Shown here: one piece after another, positions 43,881-54,086 of the stretch
Layout: the number at the start of each line of letters is the position of its first letter
Position numbering within the stretch: the stretch's first letter is position 1
Assembly (NCBI GenBank): GCA_902518185.1
Contig: CABYFG010000002.1
Span: 1 to 64,000 of the forward strand
Origin: an uncultured Pelagibacteraceae bacterium
Lineage (GTDB): Bacteria > Pseudomonadota > Alphaproteobacteria > Pelagibacterales > Pelagibacteraceae
Direction: 5' to 3'
DNA: 64,000 bases
Notes under the pieces: generated by a model
What the model was told of the DNA's origin: nothing
The model's database searches: none
Seen by the model: only the letters and a program-made list of their open reading frames with translations
Made by a program: the position numbers and the translations under genes

Positions 43881-45018
43881 TCTCACCTCTTGCAATTTGA
43901 TAAAAGTTTAGTTTATGGTTAATCTTGTTATCTCTCACATTAAAAACTCCAATCTTTCCTTTGAAACTACTTTTTTTCTTAAATAGATTTTTAGGATTTT
44001 CTATTCCATCCTTAAATGAAAGATAATAAATAAGGCCAACTAAATCGTAACTCAGTAAAGAGAGATAGTTAGGATATTCACTAAATTCATTTACAAATTT
44101 TTTTTCAAAAGATTTTAAATTTTTTCTGTTAATTGAGGGGTAAAATAGTGGCTGTATTGTTTTTTCGTTTAATAAACTTTCATCAAACCATTGATTAAAG
44201 GTAATTATATATTTATTTTCTGGAGATACGTCTGTATAAATAAGCGAAGTTATAACGCTTTTTAAACTTTCATCAAAATCAGAGATAATTACAGAGTCAA
44301 AGTTTACATTCCCAATAGTATATTTTTTACTAAGCTTTTCTAATTGTTTCTCTTTATCGATTAAATCAGAGTTTTCAATTCTTTGAATTTCCTTTTCTAA
44401 ATTTTTTTTTCTTTTTTTATAATTTGTTATTTTTTCAATTTGTGCAGTCAATTTTGTTGGTTCTGTATCATAAATATGGTGTTTGATTATTTTAATTTCA
44501 GTTTTTTTTATTGCAGTTTTAATTTCATCTTCGTAATCAAGTTTAGGTGTGAGCAATATAGTTCTGTTCAAATCATTTAACTTTAAAAAATTTTTTATAG
44601 TATTTAATTGGGAACTGGCGTTAACACCAGCACTAATCACATTTACTGGAAGTTTGAGAGTTCTGTTTGTGAAAGATAGAAATGTGATTTCTTGAATTTC
44701 CTCCAACTGACTTAAACTTTTAAAAAAAATAGGACCAATTACTATTTTAATCCCCATTTTTTGAAATTCTAATGCCGATCTAAATGTTTGGTCGGGATTG
44801 GAATTTGTATCCTTTAAATAAATTTCTAAGTTATTTTCATTTATATCTTTTAAAGCCATTCTTGTAGCTTTAACTATTTGCTGACCTATATTTTTGTCTT
44901 CACCTGTTAAAGGCACTAATAATCCAATCTTAATCTTATCACTTTCAGCAATCGAAGAATTTTGATTATTAAAAAGCAAAAAAATAATTAAGATGATAAT
45001 TTTTAAAAATTTATACAT
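43864..45018 (-). CDS. LpoA-like / type 1 periplasmic binding-fold protein
   Basis: A 384-residue exported protein: signal peptide at 1-25 (ending SSIAES), then a type 1 periplasmic binding fold starting KIGLLVPLTGEDKNIGQQIVKA, seen as IGLLVPLTGEDK. The adjacent rsmI and DolP-like genes reproduce the E. coli rsmI-lpoA-(yraN-diaA)-dolP neighbourhood, which supports the annotation 'penicillin-binding protein activator'. No lipobox Cys is visible at this start, unlike E. coli LpoA, so a soluble periplasmic form is suggested. A small-molecule binding protein for an ABC transporter is the alternative. Confidence 0.75.
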   Translation of the reverse strand: MYKFLKIIILIIFLLFNNQNSSIAESDKIKIGLLVPLTGEDKNIGQQIVKATRMALKDINENNLEIYLKDTNSNPDQTFRSALEFQKMGIKIVIGPIFFKSLSQLEEIQEITFLSFTNRTLKLPVNVISAGVNASSQLNTIKNFLKLNDLNRTILLTPKLDYEDEIKTAIKKTEIKIIKHHIYDTEPTKLTAQIEKITNYKKRKKNLEKEIQRIENSDLIDKEKQLEKLSKKYTIGNVNFDSVIISDFDESLKSVITSLIYTDVSPENKYIITFNQWFDESLLNEKTIQPLFYPSINRKNLKSFEKKFVNEFSEYPNYLSLLSYDLVGLIYYLSFKDGIENPKNLFKKKSSFKGKIGVFNVRDNKINHKLNFYQIARGEIREIF

Positions 45019-45050
45019 TTTTCATGATATTATAATGTTTAAAGAAAATT

Positions 45051-45917
45051 ATGGTTAAAAATTCTGAACCAAAAGAAACCAATTTAATTAAAAAAGGGCT
45101 ATATATAGTATCAACTCCAATAGGCAATCTTCAGGATATTACATTAAGGGCTATTCAAACATTAAAAGAATCTGATCTTATTCTTTGTGAAGACACAAGA
45201 GTTTCTGAAATTTTATTAAATAAATACAATATTAAGAAAAAGTTAATATCAAATCATAAATTTAATGAAAAAAAGAATTTACTCAAAGTGATAGGATTTT
45301 TAAAAAAAGGCTTTACTATATCTCTTATCTCTGATGCTGGTACTCCAACTATTTCAGATCCTGGATCTATTTTAGTAAAAGAGTGCATTAATAATAAAAT
45401 AGATATTTTTCCAGTACCTGGCGCATCATCAGTTACATCAGCTCTATCTGTAAGTGGATTTTCTGAAAAGTTTTTTTTCTATGGATTTTTCCCAGAACAA
45501 AAAAAATTATTAACTAACGATCTTGAAATATTATCAAAATTCCCATTTACAATTGTTTTTTTTATTTCATCAAAAAAATTCAATCGAATTATTCAATATC
45601 TTAAAAAAAATTTTTCTGGACGAAGAATTTTAATATGTAGAGAAATGACTAAGCATTTTGAAGAATATACCAATGTCGAAATAGACAATTTGAAAAATTT
45701 CGATACAAATTTAAAAGGGGAACTTACTTTAGTAATATCTGAAAATGAGCCAAAAAAAAAGATTAGACGAAATTTAAGTGAATCAGATAAAAGGTTAATT
45801 AGAAAAATGAATTTAAAACTTTCTACAAAAGATATAATTAGTCTTATGTCTAGAACATATACAGCTTCAAAAAAAGAAATATATAATTACTGTATTAAAT
45901 TAAAAAATGAAAATTAA
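45051..45917 (+). CDS. rsmI: 16S rRNA 2'-O-ribose C1402 methyltransferase RsmI
   Basis: Tetrapyrrole-methylase-fold enzyme that methylates C1402 of 16S rRNA. The 288-residue protein has YIVSTPIGNLQDITLRA near 18-34, LILCEDTRVSEILL near 44-57, SDAGTPTISDPG near 96-107 and PGASSVTSALSVSGF near 124-138. A TATAAT at 45031-45036 lies 15 bases before its start. The last 11 bases overlap the DolP-like gene. Confidence 0.96.
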   Translation: MVKNSEPKETNLIKKGLYIVSTPIGNLQDITLRAIQTLKESDLILCEDTRVSEILLNKYNIKKKLISNHKFNEKKNLLKVIGFLKKGFTISLISDAGTPTISDPGSILVKECINNKIDIFPVPGASSVTSALSVSGFSEKFFFYGFFPEQKKLLTNDLEILSKFPFTIVFFISSKKFNRIIQYLKKNFSGRRILICREMTKHFEEYTNVEIDNLKNFDTNLKGELTLVISENEPKKKIRRNLSESDKRLIRKMNLKLSTKDIISLMSRTYTASKKEIYNYCIKLKNEN

Positions 45918-46500
45918 AATTTTATTAATCTTATTGATATTTCTTAAACTTACTGGTTGTTCTGGTGTATCATCCAAAGGTATTTTTGGTACTGGTGTTA
46001 GTGTTGCTTTTGATCCAAGATCTGTTGGTACTCAAATTGATGATTCAATTATGCAAAAAAGTTTATCCGCAAAAATTCTTTTGGAAGATAAAAGTTATTT
46101 TCTCTCGGTAAAATCAAAAGTTTTAGATGGGAGGATATTTTTAACTGGAAAAGTCGATGATCCAGAGGCAAAACTTAAATTAACCAAAATTGCCTGGGAA
46201 ACTGACGGCGTAAGATCAGTTAGAAATGATATAAAGGTAAAGGAAGATTTTAATTTTAAACAATCTGCAAAAGATCTTTTTATTACCTCTCAATTGAGAA
46301 CTGCACTTATAGTAAACAGAAAGATTAAAGCTACCAACTATCAAATTGATACTTATAAAAGAAAAATTTATATTTATGGAATTGCTTTAGAGAAGGATGA
46401 AAAAAATTTGGTTATCACTGAAGCAAAACAAATATCTGATGTTGAGGATGTTGTTGCTAGTATAATTTTGGTTGATGATTTAAGAATTCAAAAAAATTAA
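45907..46500 (+). CDS. DolP-like BON-domain lipoprotein
   Basis: A 197-residue lipoprotein with a short signal peptide and lipobox LTGC (Cys at about 18) followed by two BON domains (about 50-110 and 120-195). These include LDGRIFLTGKVDDPEAKLKLTKIA, seen as GRIFLTGKVDD, and KIYIYGIALEKDE. In E. coli the equivalent DolP (YraP) lies downstream of rsmI/lpoA and supports outer-membrane integrity; the conserved neighbourhood here supports the same role. It converges on maeB one base away. Confidence 0.85.
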   Translation: MKIKILLILLIFLKLTGCSGVSSKGIFGTGVSVAFDPRSVGTQIDDSIMQKSLSAKILLEDKSYFLSVKSKVLDGRIFLTGKVDDPEAKLKLTKIAWETDGVRSVRNDIKVKEDFNFKQSAKDLFITSQLRTALIVNRKIKATNYQIDTYKRKIYIYGIALEKDEKNLVITEAKQISDVEDVVASIILVDDLRIQKN

Positions 46501-46501
46501 T

Positions 46502-48784
46502 TTATTTTTTATAATCTATTACATCAGCTGAATAAGCTGCAATTGAGGCTAAATTAATTATGTCTGATGTTGAAGATCTAAGAGGTGCAATTTCTATAGG
46601 TTGACCTAAACCTATCAACAAAGGTCCTATAACTTTTGCTCTACTCATGGATTTTATCATTTTATATGAGATTGCAGCACTATGCTGACTTGGCATTATT
46701 AAAACATTTGAATTCCCCACAATTTCAGAAAATGGATAAAGTTCTTTATAAATCTCCTCAAGTGCAACATCTGGCTGCATTTCACCATCAAATTTAAAGT
46801 CTACTTTTCTTTTCTTTAATATTTTCACAGAGTCACTTATCCTTTTTGTTCTATCAGTTATTGGTTCACCAAATGTTGAATGAGATAAAAAAGAAACCCT
46901 AGGATCAAATCCAAAAAGCCTTACAACTCTTGCTGCTGAAATAGCCATCTCTGCTAATTGAGATGCATCTGGATATTCTATTACTGAAGTATCACACAAA
47001 AAAATAGTTTTTCCTCTATTAACAATAAGATTCAAGCCGAACATTATCTCACCAGGCCTAGGGTCCACAACTTGAACAACTTTTTCTAATGAGGATGAGT
47101 ACCTCCTGGTGTTACCAGTAACCATTGCATCTGCATCGCCTGAGGCAACCATACATGAGGCCCAAATAACCCTGTCATTTCTAATTAGTCTGTCACAATC
47201 TCTTTCCAACATTCCTTTTTCTCTTTGAAGTTTTTTAAACAAATATCTCACATATTTTTCTCTTTTAAGTGTGTCTTTTGAGTTAACAATTTCAATGTCA
47301 AAATTTTCATTATATCCAATTTTTTTAATTTGATTTTTAATAAGTTCTTCTTTTCCAACTAATATGGGTATTCCTAGCTCAGAGTTTTTAAATGCTATAG
47401 CAGCTTTAAGCGTATTTTCATCCTCACCATCAGCAAAAACAACTTTTTTTTGTTTTTTCTTTATATAAGTATTTACTCCTTGCATGATTGTCACTGTTGG
47501 ATCTAGTCGTTGATTTAGTTGATCTTTATAAATATCAAAATTATCAATTTTTTTTCTAGCAACTCCAGTTTCAATAGCAGCTTTAGCTACCGCAGCTGGT
47601 ATTACACTTATTAATCTTGGGTCAAAAGTTGAGGGAATTATATAATTTTTTCCATAATGAGGTCTTTCACCTCCCATCGCAGCTATAACTTCATCTGGGA
47701 CATCTTCTTTAGCTAATCTTGCAATTGCATTTGCAGCTGCAATCTTCATTTCCTCATTAATTGTTTTTGATCTTACGTCTAATGCACCTCTAAAAATATA
47801 AGGAAATCCAATTAAATTATTTACTTGATTAGGATAATCTGACCTTCCAGTTGCTATAATTGCATCGTCTCTAACTTCTTCAATTTCCTCAGGTGTAATT
47901 TCTGGATCAGGGTTCGCACATGCAAATATAATTGGATTTTTTGCCATTTTTTTTACCATATCTTTTGTTAATGCTCCTTTTGCAGATAGACCTAAAAAAA
48001 CATCTGCATTATTTATGGCATCATCTAATGTTCTCTTATTTGTTTCAATTGCATGACTTGATTTCCATTTGTTTAAATTATCTCGACCTTTGTAAATAAC
48101 TCCTGTTCTATCTACCATCGTAATATTTTTTTGTGGTACACCAGTTTTTTTAAATAAGTTAGCACAAGCCATGGCTGATGCCCCAGCACCATTCACAACT
48201 ATTTTAACTTTATCAATTTTTTTTTTACTTATGTCTAAAGCATTAATTAATGCTGCGGTTGTAATAATTGCAGTTCCATGTTGATCATCATGAAACACAG
48301 GTATATCCAGTTTTTCTTTGAGCTCTTCCTCAATAATAAAACAATCAGGTGCAGCAATATCCTCAAGATTAATACCCCCAAAACTTGGAGCAAAATTTTT
48401 TATACTATTTATAATTTCATTTGGATCTTCACAATCTATTTCTAAGTCAATAGAGTCAATATCGGCAAATCTTTTAAATAAAACGGCCTTTCCTTCCATA
48501 ACTGGTTTTGATGCCAGCGCTCCTAAATTTCCCATACCTAAAATTGCCGATCCATTACTAATAACTGCAACAAGGTTTCCTTTACTAGTATAATCAAACG
48601 CTGCTTCAGGATTATTACTAATTGCTCTTACCGGAGCAGCTACACCTGGAGAATATGCTAAAGCCAAATCTCTTTTTGTAGTCATATTTTTTGAGGAAGA
48701 TATTTCAATCTTGCCTGGCTTTTTATCTTTGTGAAAATCTAAAGCTTCTTTGTCTGTATAATGATCAATTTTTGTTTTTTTCAT
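46502..48784 (-). CDS. maeB: NADP-dependent malic enzyme (MaeB type, with phosphotransacetylase-like domain)
   Basis: Oxidative decarboxylation of malate to pyruvate. The 760-residue protein has an N-terminal malic enzyme (about 1-430): LALAYSPGVAAPVRAI near 43-58, GNLVAVISNGSAILGMGNLG with GSAILG near 80, VFHDDQHGTAII near 160 and the NADP-binding VVNGAGASAMA near 196. The C-terminal third (about 435-760) is related to phosphotransacetylase (VFADGEDENTLKAA, NTRRYSSSLEKV...) and is regulatory rather than catalytic in characterised MaeB. Full length. Confidence 0.95.
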   Translation of the reverse strand: MKKTKIDHYTDKEALDFHKDKKPGKIEISSSKNMTTKRDLALAYSPGVAAPVRAISNNPEAAFDYTSKGNLVAVISNGSAILGMGNLGALASKPVMEGKAVLFKRFADIDSIDLEIDCEDPNEIINSIKNFAPSFGGINLEDIAAPDCFIIEEELKEKLDIPVFHDDQHGTAIITTAALINALDISKKKIDKVKIVVNGAGASAMACANLFKKTGVPQKNITMVDRTGVIYKGRDNLNKWKSSHAIETNKRTLDDAINNADVFLGLSAKGALTKDMVKKMAKNPIIFACANPDPEITPEEIEEVRDDAIIATGRSDYPNQVNNLIGFPYIFRGALDVRSKTINEEMKIAAANAIARLAKEDVPDEVIAAMGGERPHYGKNYIIPSTFDPRLISVIPAAVAKAAIETGVARKKIDNFDIYKDQLNQRLDPTVTIMQGVNTYIKKKQKKVVFADGEDENTLKAAIAFKNSELGIPILVGKEELIKNQIKKIGYNENFDIEIVNSKDTLKREKYVRYLFKKLQREKGMLERDCDRLIRNDRVIWASCMVASGDADAMVTGNTRRYSSSLEKVVQVVDPRPGEIMFGLNLIVNRGKTIFLCDTSVIEYPDASQLAEMAISAARVVRLFGFDPRVSFLSHSTFGEPITDRTKRISDSVKILKKRKVDFKFDGEMQPDVALEEIYKELYPFSEIVGNSNVLIMPSQHSAAISYKMIKSMSRAKVIGPLLIGLGQPIEIAPLRSSTSDIINLASIAAYSADVIDYKK

Positions 48785-48834
48785 TTATGTTAATTAGGTG
48801 TACAAATGGGGTAAAATTAAGACTAATATGATTT

Positions 48835-50364
48835 ATGAATTTAGTTAAGTCAACAGGGACTTTTGGTTTTTATACTATTATCAGTAGATTACTTGGTTAT
48901 TTAAGAGATGTTTTGATAGCAATTTTTCTTGGAACAGGTTTTTTAGCAGATGTATTTTTTGTAGCATTTAGAATACCTAATACTTTTAGAAGATTATTTG
49001 CAGAAGGAACTTTTAATGCAGCTTTTATTCCAAGTTATACTTCAGAATTAGTAAAAAAAAAATCTGGATCAGAAAAATTTGCTAACGAAGTTTTCAATTT
49101 ACTATTTTTAGGCCTTTTATTTTTGGTCTTAATTATAGAAATTTTAATGCCAGCTTTTGTAATGCTAATTGCACCCGGTTTTGTTGATAACTCAGAAAAA
49201 ATTAAATTAGCCGTCAATCTTACCAGGATAACTCTCCCATTTTTAATGTTTGTGAGTTTGGCCTCTTTTTTTGCAGCAATTCTTAATTCTCAAAATAAGT
49301 TTGCAGTGGCCTCTGCAGCTCCAATAATCCTAAACATCGTTCTGATAGTAATTCTATTATTTGGTAAATTTCTCAATGATGAGCTGGTTTACTATTTATC
49401 GTATGGGGTCTCTTTTGCAGGATTATTACAACTCATTTTCTTACATCAATTCGCAAAAAAATTTTGTTCTATAAAACTTAAATTTAATTTCAAAATTAAT
49501 AATAAAGTTAAATTTTTTTTTAAAAAACTTTTACCTAGTATTTTTTCTTCTGGTGTTACTCAAATTAATATTCTTGTTGGCACTATAATTGCATCTTTTC
49601 AAGCTAGCGCCGTATCTTATTTATATTATGCTGATAGGATTTATCAAATAAACCTAGCAATAGCAGGAATTGCAATAGGAGTAGTTGTATTACCACAACT
49701 TTCAAAACATATTTTTTTAAAAAAAAGAAATAAAATACTTTTACTACAAAATAAAGCACTTGAGCTTAGTATGTTTTTAAGTCTACCAGCATCGGTTGCT
49801 CTAATTGTTGGATCAGAGCAAATTATTTCAGCATTATTTGGTTATGGTTCTTTTGATGAGGTGTCAGTATCTAACTCGGCAAAGGCACTTTACTATTTTG
49901 GATTGGGGTTGCCTGCTTTTGCTTTAATCAAAGTGTTTTCAACATTTTTTTTTGCAAATCAGGATACTAAAACACCATTTTACATTTCATTAATTTCGGT
50001 AATTATAAATATATTAATAAGTGTTTATTTTTTTAGGGAAATTGGTTTCATAATCATTCCTATAGCTACAACAGTTTCATCATGGTTTAATGCAATAATA
50101 TTGTTTGTATATTTAAAAAATAATAAACTATTTAATTTTAATAACTTATTTTTTATTAAATTTATAAAGATACTTTTAACATCAGTTCTTATGGGAATAG
50201 TTTTTCATTATTCAATTTTGTTTTTTGAAAATAAACTTATTTATGAATATAATTTAAAGTCTTTCTATTTAATACTATCAGCTTTTTTAAGTCTTGTATT
50301 TTATTTGTTTTTTTCATTATTTATCAAAGCTTTCAAATATGATGATATTAAACTAAAGTATTAA
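48835..50364 (+). CDS. murJ: lipid II flippase MurJ
   Basis: Flips the peptidoglycan precursor lipid II across the inner membrane. The 509-residue protein has 13-14 hydrophobic segments and the MurJ signature near the N-terminus: [17 protein letters not shown] (R-x-x-G-x-x-R-D), [20 protein letters not shown] with FNAAFIPS directly after. The central [14 protein letters not shown] and LPQLSKH segments are also conserved. A TAATAT at 48824-48829 lies just before the ATG, so the mRNA may have almost no leader. Followed by trpS two bases later. Confidence 0.96.
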   Translation: MNLVKSTGTFGFYTIISRLLGYLRDVLIAIFLGTGFLADVFFVAFRIPNTFRRLFAEGTFNAAFIPSYTSELVKKKSGSEKFANEVFNLLFLGLLFLVLIIEILMPAFVMLIAPGFVDNSEKIKLAVNLTRITLPFLMFVSLASFFAAILNSQNKFAVASAAPIILNIVLIVILLFGKFLNDELVYYLSYGVSFAGLLQLIFLHQFAKKFCSIKLKFNFKINNKVKFFFKKLLPSIFSSGVTQINILVGTIIASFQASAVSYLYYADRIYQINLAIAGIAIGVVVLPQLSKHIFLKKRNKILLLQNKALELSMFLSLPASVALIVGSEQIISALFGYGSFDEVSVSNSAKALYYFGLGLPAFALIKVFSTFFFANQDTKTPFYISLISVIINILISVYFFREIGFIIIPIATTVSSWFNAIILFVYLKNNKLFNFNNLFFIKFIKILLTSVLMGIVFHYSILFFENKLIYEYNLKSFYLILSAFLSLVFYLFFSLFIKAFKYDDIKLKY

Positions 50365-50366
50365 CT

Positions 50367-51368
50367 ATGAGAAAAAAAATTTTTTCAGGTGTTCAGCCTA
50401 CTGGAAATCTCCATCTTGGAAACTACTTGGGAGCGATCAAAAATTTTGTAAAACTTAATAATGAAGATCAAAATGAGTGTGTTTTTTGTGTTGTGGATCT
50501 TCATGCTATTACTGTTGCCCAGGATCCAAAAAAATTAAAAGAAAACATTTATGAAACTGTAGCTACCTTCATTGCAAGTGGTATAAATCCTGAGAAAAGC
50601 ATCATCTTTAACCAATCAAAAGTAAGCGCTCATTCAGAAACTGCCTGGATATTAAGTTGCGTGGCAAGGATGGGATGGCTTAACAGAATGACACAATTTA
50701 AAGAGAAAGCTGGAAAAGATAAGGAAAAAGCAAGCATTGGTCTTTATTCTTATCCTGTCCTAATGGCTGCGGACATTTTGCTATATGATACCACTCATGT
50801 GCCTGTTGGGGATGATCAAAAACAACACTTAGAACTTTGCAGAGATATTGCTCAAAAATTTAATAATGATTTCAACGTTGGTGATTTTTTTAAATTACCA
50901 GAACCTTTAATTCAAAAGGAGTTTTCAAGAATTATGAGCTTGAGAGATGGAACAAAAAAAATGAGTAAATCTGAATCGTCTGATTTGAGCAGAATAAATT
51001 TAACTGATGATAAAGATCAAATTGTAAATAAAATAAAAAAAGCTAAAACAGATCCTCTTCCTATGCCTTCATCATTAGAGGATTTAAATAACAGGCCAGA
51101 AGCAAAAAATTTAATTGGTATTTATTCGAGTCTTAATGATTTCACATTAGAAAAAACAGTTAAAGAATTTTCTGAAAAAAATTTTTCAGATTTTAAAAAA
51201 ATTTTATCAGATGTTTGTGTGGAAAAAATAGAGCCTATTTCTAATAAAATAAAAAAATTGTTAAATGAAAAAAATTACATCGATAAAATACTATCTGAGG
51301 GTAGCAAAAAAGCCGAAGATATTGCTTCTAAAAAAATAAAAAATATTAAGGAAATTGTAGGTTTTTAA
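50367..51368 (+). CDS. trpS: tryptophanyl-tRNA synthetase
   Basis: Class Ic synthetase charging tRNA-Trp. The 333-residue protein has the HIGH-like motif [16 protein letters not shown] at about 7-22, the tryptophan-binding region with [12 protein letters not shown] near 130 and [11 protein letters not shown], and the KMSKS loop [10 protein letters not shown] near 195-204. Standard bacterial length. Coupled to murJ, as in other alphaproteobacteria. Confidence 0.98.
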   Translation: MRKKIFSGVQPTGNLHLGNYLGAIKNFVKLNNEDQNECVFCVVDLHAITVAQDPKKLKENIYETVATFIASGINPEKSIIFNQSKVSAHSETAWILSCVARMGWLNRMTQFKEKAGKDKEKASIGLYSYPVLMAADILLYDTTHVPVGDDQKQHLELCRDIAQKFNNDFNVGDFFKLPEPLIQKEFSRIMSLRDGTKKMSKSESSDLSRINLTDDKDQIVNKIKKAKTDPLPMPSSLEDLNNRPEAKNLIGIYSSLNDFTLEKTVKEFSEKNFSDFKKILSDVCVEKIEPISNKIKKLLNEKNYIDKILSEGSKKAEDIASKKIKNIKEIVGF

Positions 51369-51420
51369 AAATTTTTTAATAACTCGTTTAAATTTCACGA
51401 TAATTGATTATATATAACTT

Positions 51421-51960
51421 ATGTTTGTACAAACTGAAAATACACCTAATCCAAATTCATTAAAATTTTTACCAGGTAAAATTGTTTCCAAAACAGAGTC
51501 TTTTGAAATAAAAAAAAATGATAATATGAATAATCAACTAATTAAAGATCTACTATCTATTAATGGAGTTGAAGGAATTTTTTTAGGAAAAGATTTCATT
51601 TCCATTAATAAAATAGATAATGTCTCTTGGGAAGAAATAAAACATATTGTAATTTCATTAATAAATGATTTCTACGCCAATGGAAATGATTGCGTTATCG
51701 ATAAAAGTTTGGTGGAAGATGAAAAAAATCTTGAAGAGGTTGAGAGAAGAATTATTAAAATTTTAGATCAAAAAATAAGACCAGCTGTTGCTAAAGATGG
51801 TGGTGATATAAAATTTAAAGAGTTTAAGAATGGCATTGTGGAGGTTCAACTACAAGGAAGTTGTTCAGGATGCCCAAGTTCTACAATGACATTGAAGCAA
51901 GGTGTTCAAAATCTTTTACGTCATTACATTCCTGAGGTAAAAGAGGTAAAAGCAGTTTAA
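51421..51960 (+). CDS. NifU-family Fe-S scaffold/carrier protein (Nfu type)
   Basis: A 179-residue protein with an N-terminal Nfu domain (TENTPNPNSLKFLPGK at 5-20) and a C-terminal NifU_C domain carrying the cluster-binding C-x-x-C in GSCSGCPSSTMTLKQG near 146-161. It delivers [4Fe-4S] clusters to target enzymes; MiaB, encoded 3 kb downstream, and Nth are possible clients. It is the mitochondrial NFU1-like layout, common to alphaproteobacteria, rather than the E. coli NfuA form. Three bases precede the Bax-like gene. Confidence 0.93.
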   Translation: MFVQTENTPNPNSLKFLPGKIVSKTESFEIKKNDNMNNQLIKDLLSINGVEGIFLGKDFISINKIDNVSWEEIKHIVISLINDFYANGNDCVIDKSLVEDEKNLEEVERRIIKILDQKIRPAVAKDGGDIKFKEFKNGIVEVQLQGSCSGCPSSTMTLKQGVQNLLRHYIPEVKEVKAV

Positions 51961-51962
51961 TT

Positions 51963-53027
51963 ATGAAAAAAAGAGTAAATCAAAAAAAGATATTTAATTT
52001 TAAGTTTTTTGAAAAAAAAAATACTAACTCTATTTCCAGGATCTTATTAAGTTCTATTTTAATAATACTATTTTTTTACTCAGCACCTATTTTGATTAAT
52101 TTTTCAAAAAAAGATAAAGAATTTCAAAATAATTCTAAAGCTGTTTTGGCATATACGTTGAATAACGGCGGACCAAGTTCAGAAAAAGTTTTGAATGAAA
52201 AAGATTTACTAGTTGATATTTTTAGTCTTAATGATTTAGAGACAGATACTGTTAGATTAAATGCTTCGACAATCAAACAATTATTTGAGGATACAAATTA
52301 TTCTTTAAAAGAAGTAAGAGAAAATAAGTTGGTAAAACCTATTGCATTAACATTATTGCCTAATGAGATTAGGATGATAGAGAATATAAAGAAAAGGAAA
52401 GAATTTTTTATTCAAATAGTTTTACCATTAATACTAAAGGAAAATAACAATATAAGAATAGACCGGAAACGTTTATTTAACATAATCAATAAAAGCAAAA
52501 ATACCCCTTTAGAAAAAAAATGGCTTGAAAAAAAATATAAACAATATGGTATTCCTTCAAAAGACTTATCTATCCTGAAAATAAGAATGGATGAGGTTCC
52601 TGTATCTTTAGCTTTAGCACAAGCTGCTAAAGAGACTGGCTGGGGTACATCCAGATTTGCTCAAGAGGGTAACGCTCTTTTTGGACAGTGGACGTGGTCA
52701 GGGGAAGGTTTAAAACCTAAAGATGCAGATAAGGATCAAGGTCATAAAGTGATGAAATTTAATGTTTTACAAGCATCTGTTAGAGCTTATCAGCGAAATA
52801 TAAATACGCATTCGTCTTATTTAAAGTTTAGAGAGGAAAGAGCAAAACTTAGAGATCAAGATCTAAAACTAGATAGTCTAAAATTAGCTGAATATTTAGA
52901 CCAGTATGCTGAAACAGGAAATAAATATGTAGAAGTTTTGAAGAAAATTATCTTACAAAATAATTTAAAAGATTTTGATGATGCAAAATTACTCCCATCA
53001 AGCATTAATTTAGAGAGTCTTATCTAA
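51963..53027 (+). CDS. Bax-like glucosaminidase-domain protein
   Basis: A 354-residue protein with one N-terminal membrane segment (about 24-42) and a C-terminal mannosyl-glycoprotein endo-beta-N-acetylglucosaminidase fold as in E. coli Bax. The domain shows VPVSLALAQAAKETGWGTSRFAQEGNALFGQWTW, seen as LALAQAAKETGWG with the catalytic Glu, then NALFGQW, and the YAETGNKYVEVLKK end. Probably acts on peptidoglycan in the periplasm. It converges on the deacetylase gene with no gap. Confidence 0.88.
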   Translation: MKKRVNQKKIFNFKFFEKKNTNSISRILLSSILIILFFYSAPILINFSKKDKEFQNNSKAVLAYTLNNGGPSSEKVLNEKDLLVDIFSLNDLETDTVRLNASTIKQLFEDTNYSLKEVRENKLVKPIALTLLPNEIRMIENIKKRKEFFIQIVLPLILKENNNIRIDRKRLFNIINKSKNTPLEKKWLEKKYKQYGIPSKDLSILKIRMDEVPVSLALAQAAKETGWGTSRFAQEGNALFGQWTWSGEGLKPKDADKDQGHKVMKFNVLQASVRAYQRNINTHSSYLKFREERAKLRDQDLKLDSLKLAEYLDQYAETGNKYVEVLKKIILQNNLKDFDDAKLLPSSINLESLI

Positions 53028-54086
53028 TTAATTTTTTACAGTAAACTGAGTACCAAACCATCTCCATTTACCGTTATCATTTAATGAGCAATTAACTCTT
53101 CCTCTTCTTGGTTTAAAAGGCTCTCTAAATGTAATAATTAATTTATTTTTTTGAAATTTAACTTGAGATTTTTCCCATTTCCCCCCCTCGTTTGAAAAAC
53201 AATTAATATTGTTAATATTTTCTTGATTATCAAAAAATTCAACTGAAAATGATGGAGGGTTTTTTGAATTTATTAATTTCTTTTCTTCTGGTTTTAGAAT
53301 TTTGTATTCCAATGGAGAGTAACTCACTATAGATTTGAATCTTTCAAGCTCACCATATTTCTCATTAATAGGAAATCTTGGAAGTTCAAATTTCTCTTTG
53401 TTATTATCAATTACACCTGAGTGCTGACCAAAACCTAAATTGAAATTTTTTGATACATAGTCTTTCATTTTTTTTGAATATTCTCCAAAAGGATAAGAAA
53501 ACATTTTTGGAATATACCCAAGATTTTCTTTAAATATTTTATCAGCTGTTTCGATATCTAGTATAAATTCTTCATATGTTTTATCGATTAAATGTTCATG
53601 AGAGTGTGAGTGGTGACCAATCATAGCAAATTTTTCTATTTCTATTTCTTTAATTTGTTTCCAGGTCATATATCCATTTTTCCCAACTGGTTCTGTTGAG
53701 ACAAATAGAATAAATGGAATTTCATTTTTCTTCAAATACGGCCATGCTTCAGTGTAAAAAGATCTAAAAGCATCATCGATTGTAAGAAGAATTTTTTTAT
53801 TTGTTTTTGGTTTACTAAATTCTTTCTCAAAATTCTTTGGGTTATAGAATGAAAATCCAGATTTCAGTATAATATCAATATGTTTTTTAAAAACCTCCAT
53901 TTGTATATTTGTAGATGGATATTTTGACTCATTAAATCGGTGATACATAATTGATAATACACCTTCATCAGCTGAATAACGTTTACTACTTATTTCATCT
54001 GCGTTACAATTGATCGTAAAATAAAAAAATAAAATGAATAGCTTAATTATTGATGCAACAAATAAAATAACTTTTTTTATGATCAT
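53028..54086 (-). CDS. exported polysaccharide deacetylase (NodB-domain) protein
   Basis: A 352-residue protein with a signal peptide (about 1-29, ending NCNA-DE) and a NodB-type deacetylase domain at about 45-230. The catalytic motif 1 region is LLTIDDAFRSFY (TxDD), motif 2 is HHSHSHEHL (metal-binding H-x-x-x-H), and motif 3 is FSYPFGEYS. The C-terminal 100 residues form an extra beta-rich domain. Substrate is unknown. No other start codon is available in the signal region, so its first 53 bases overlap the start of tsaB on the other strand. Confidence 0.88.
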   Translation of the reverse strand: MIIKKVILFVASIIKLFILFFYFTINCNADEISSKRYSADEGVLSIMYHRFNESKYPSTNIQMEVFKKHIDIILKSGFSFYNPKNFEKEFSKPKTNKKILLTIDDAFRSFYTEAWPYLKKNEIPFILFVSTEPVGKNGYMTWKQIKEIEIEKFAMIGHHSHSHEHLIDKTYEEFILDIETADKIFKENLGYIPKMFSYPFGEYSKKMKDYVSKNFNLGFGQHSGVIDNNKEKFELPRFPINEKYGELERFKSIVSYSPLEYKILKPEEKKLINSKNPPSFSVEFFDNQENINNINCFSNEGGKWEKSQVKFQKNKLIITFREPFKPRRGRVNCSLNDNGKWRWFGTQFTVKN

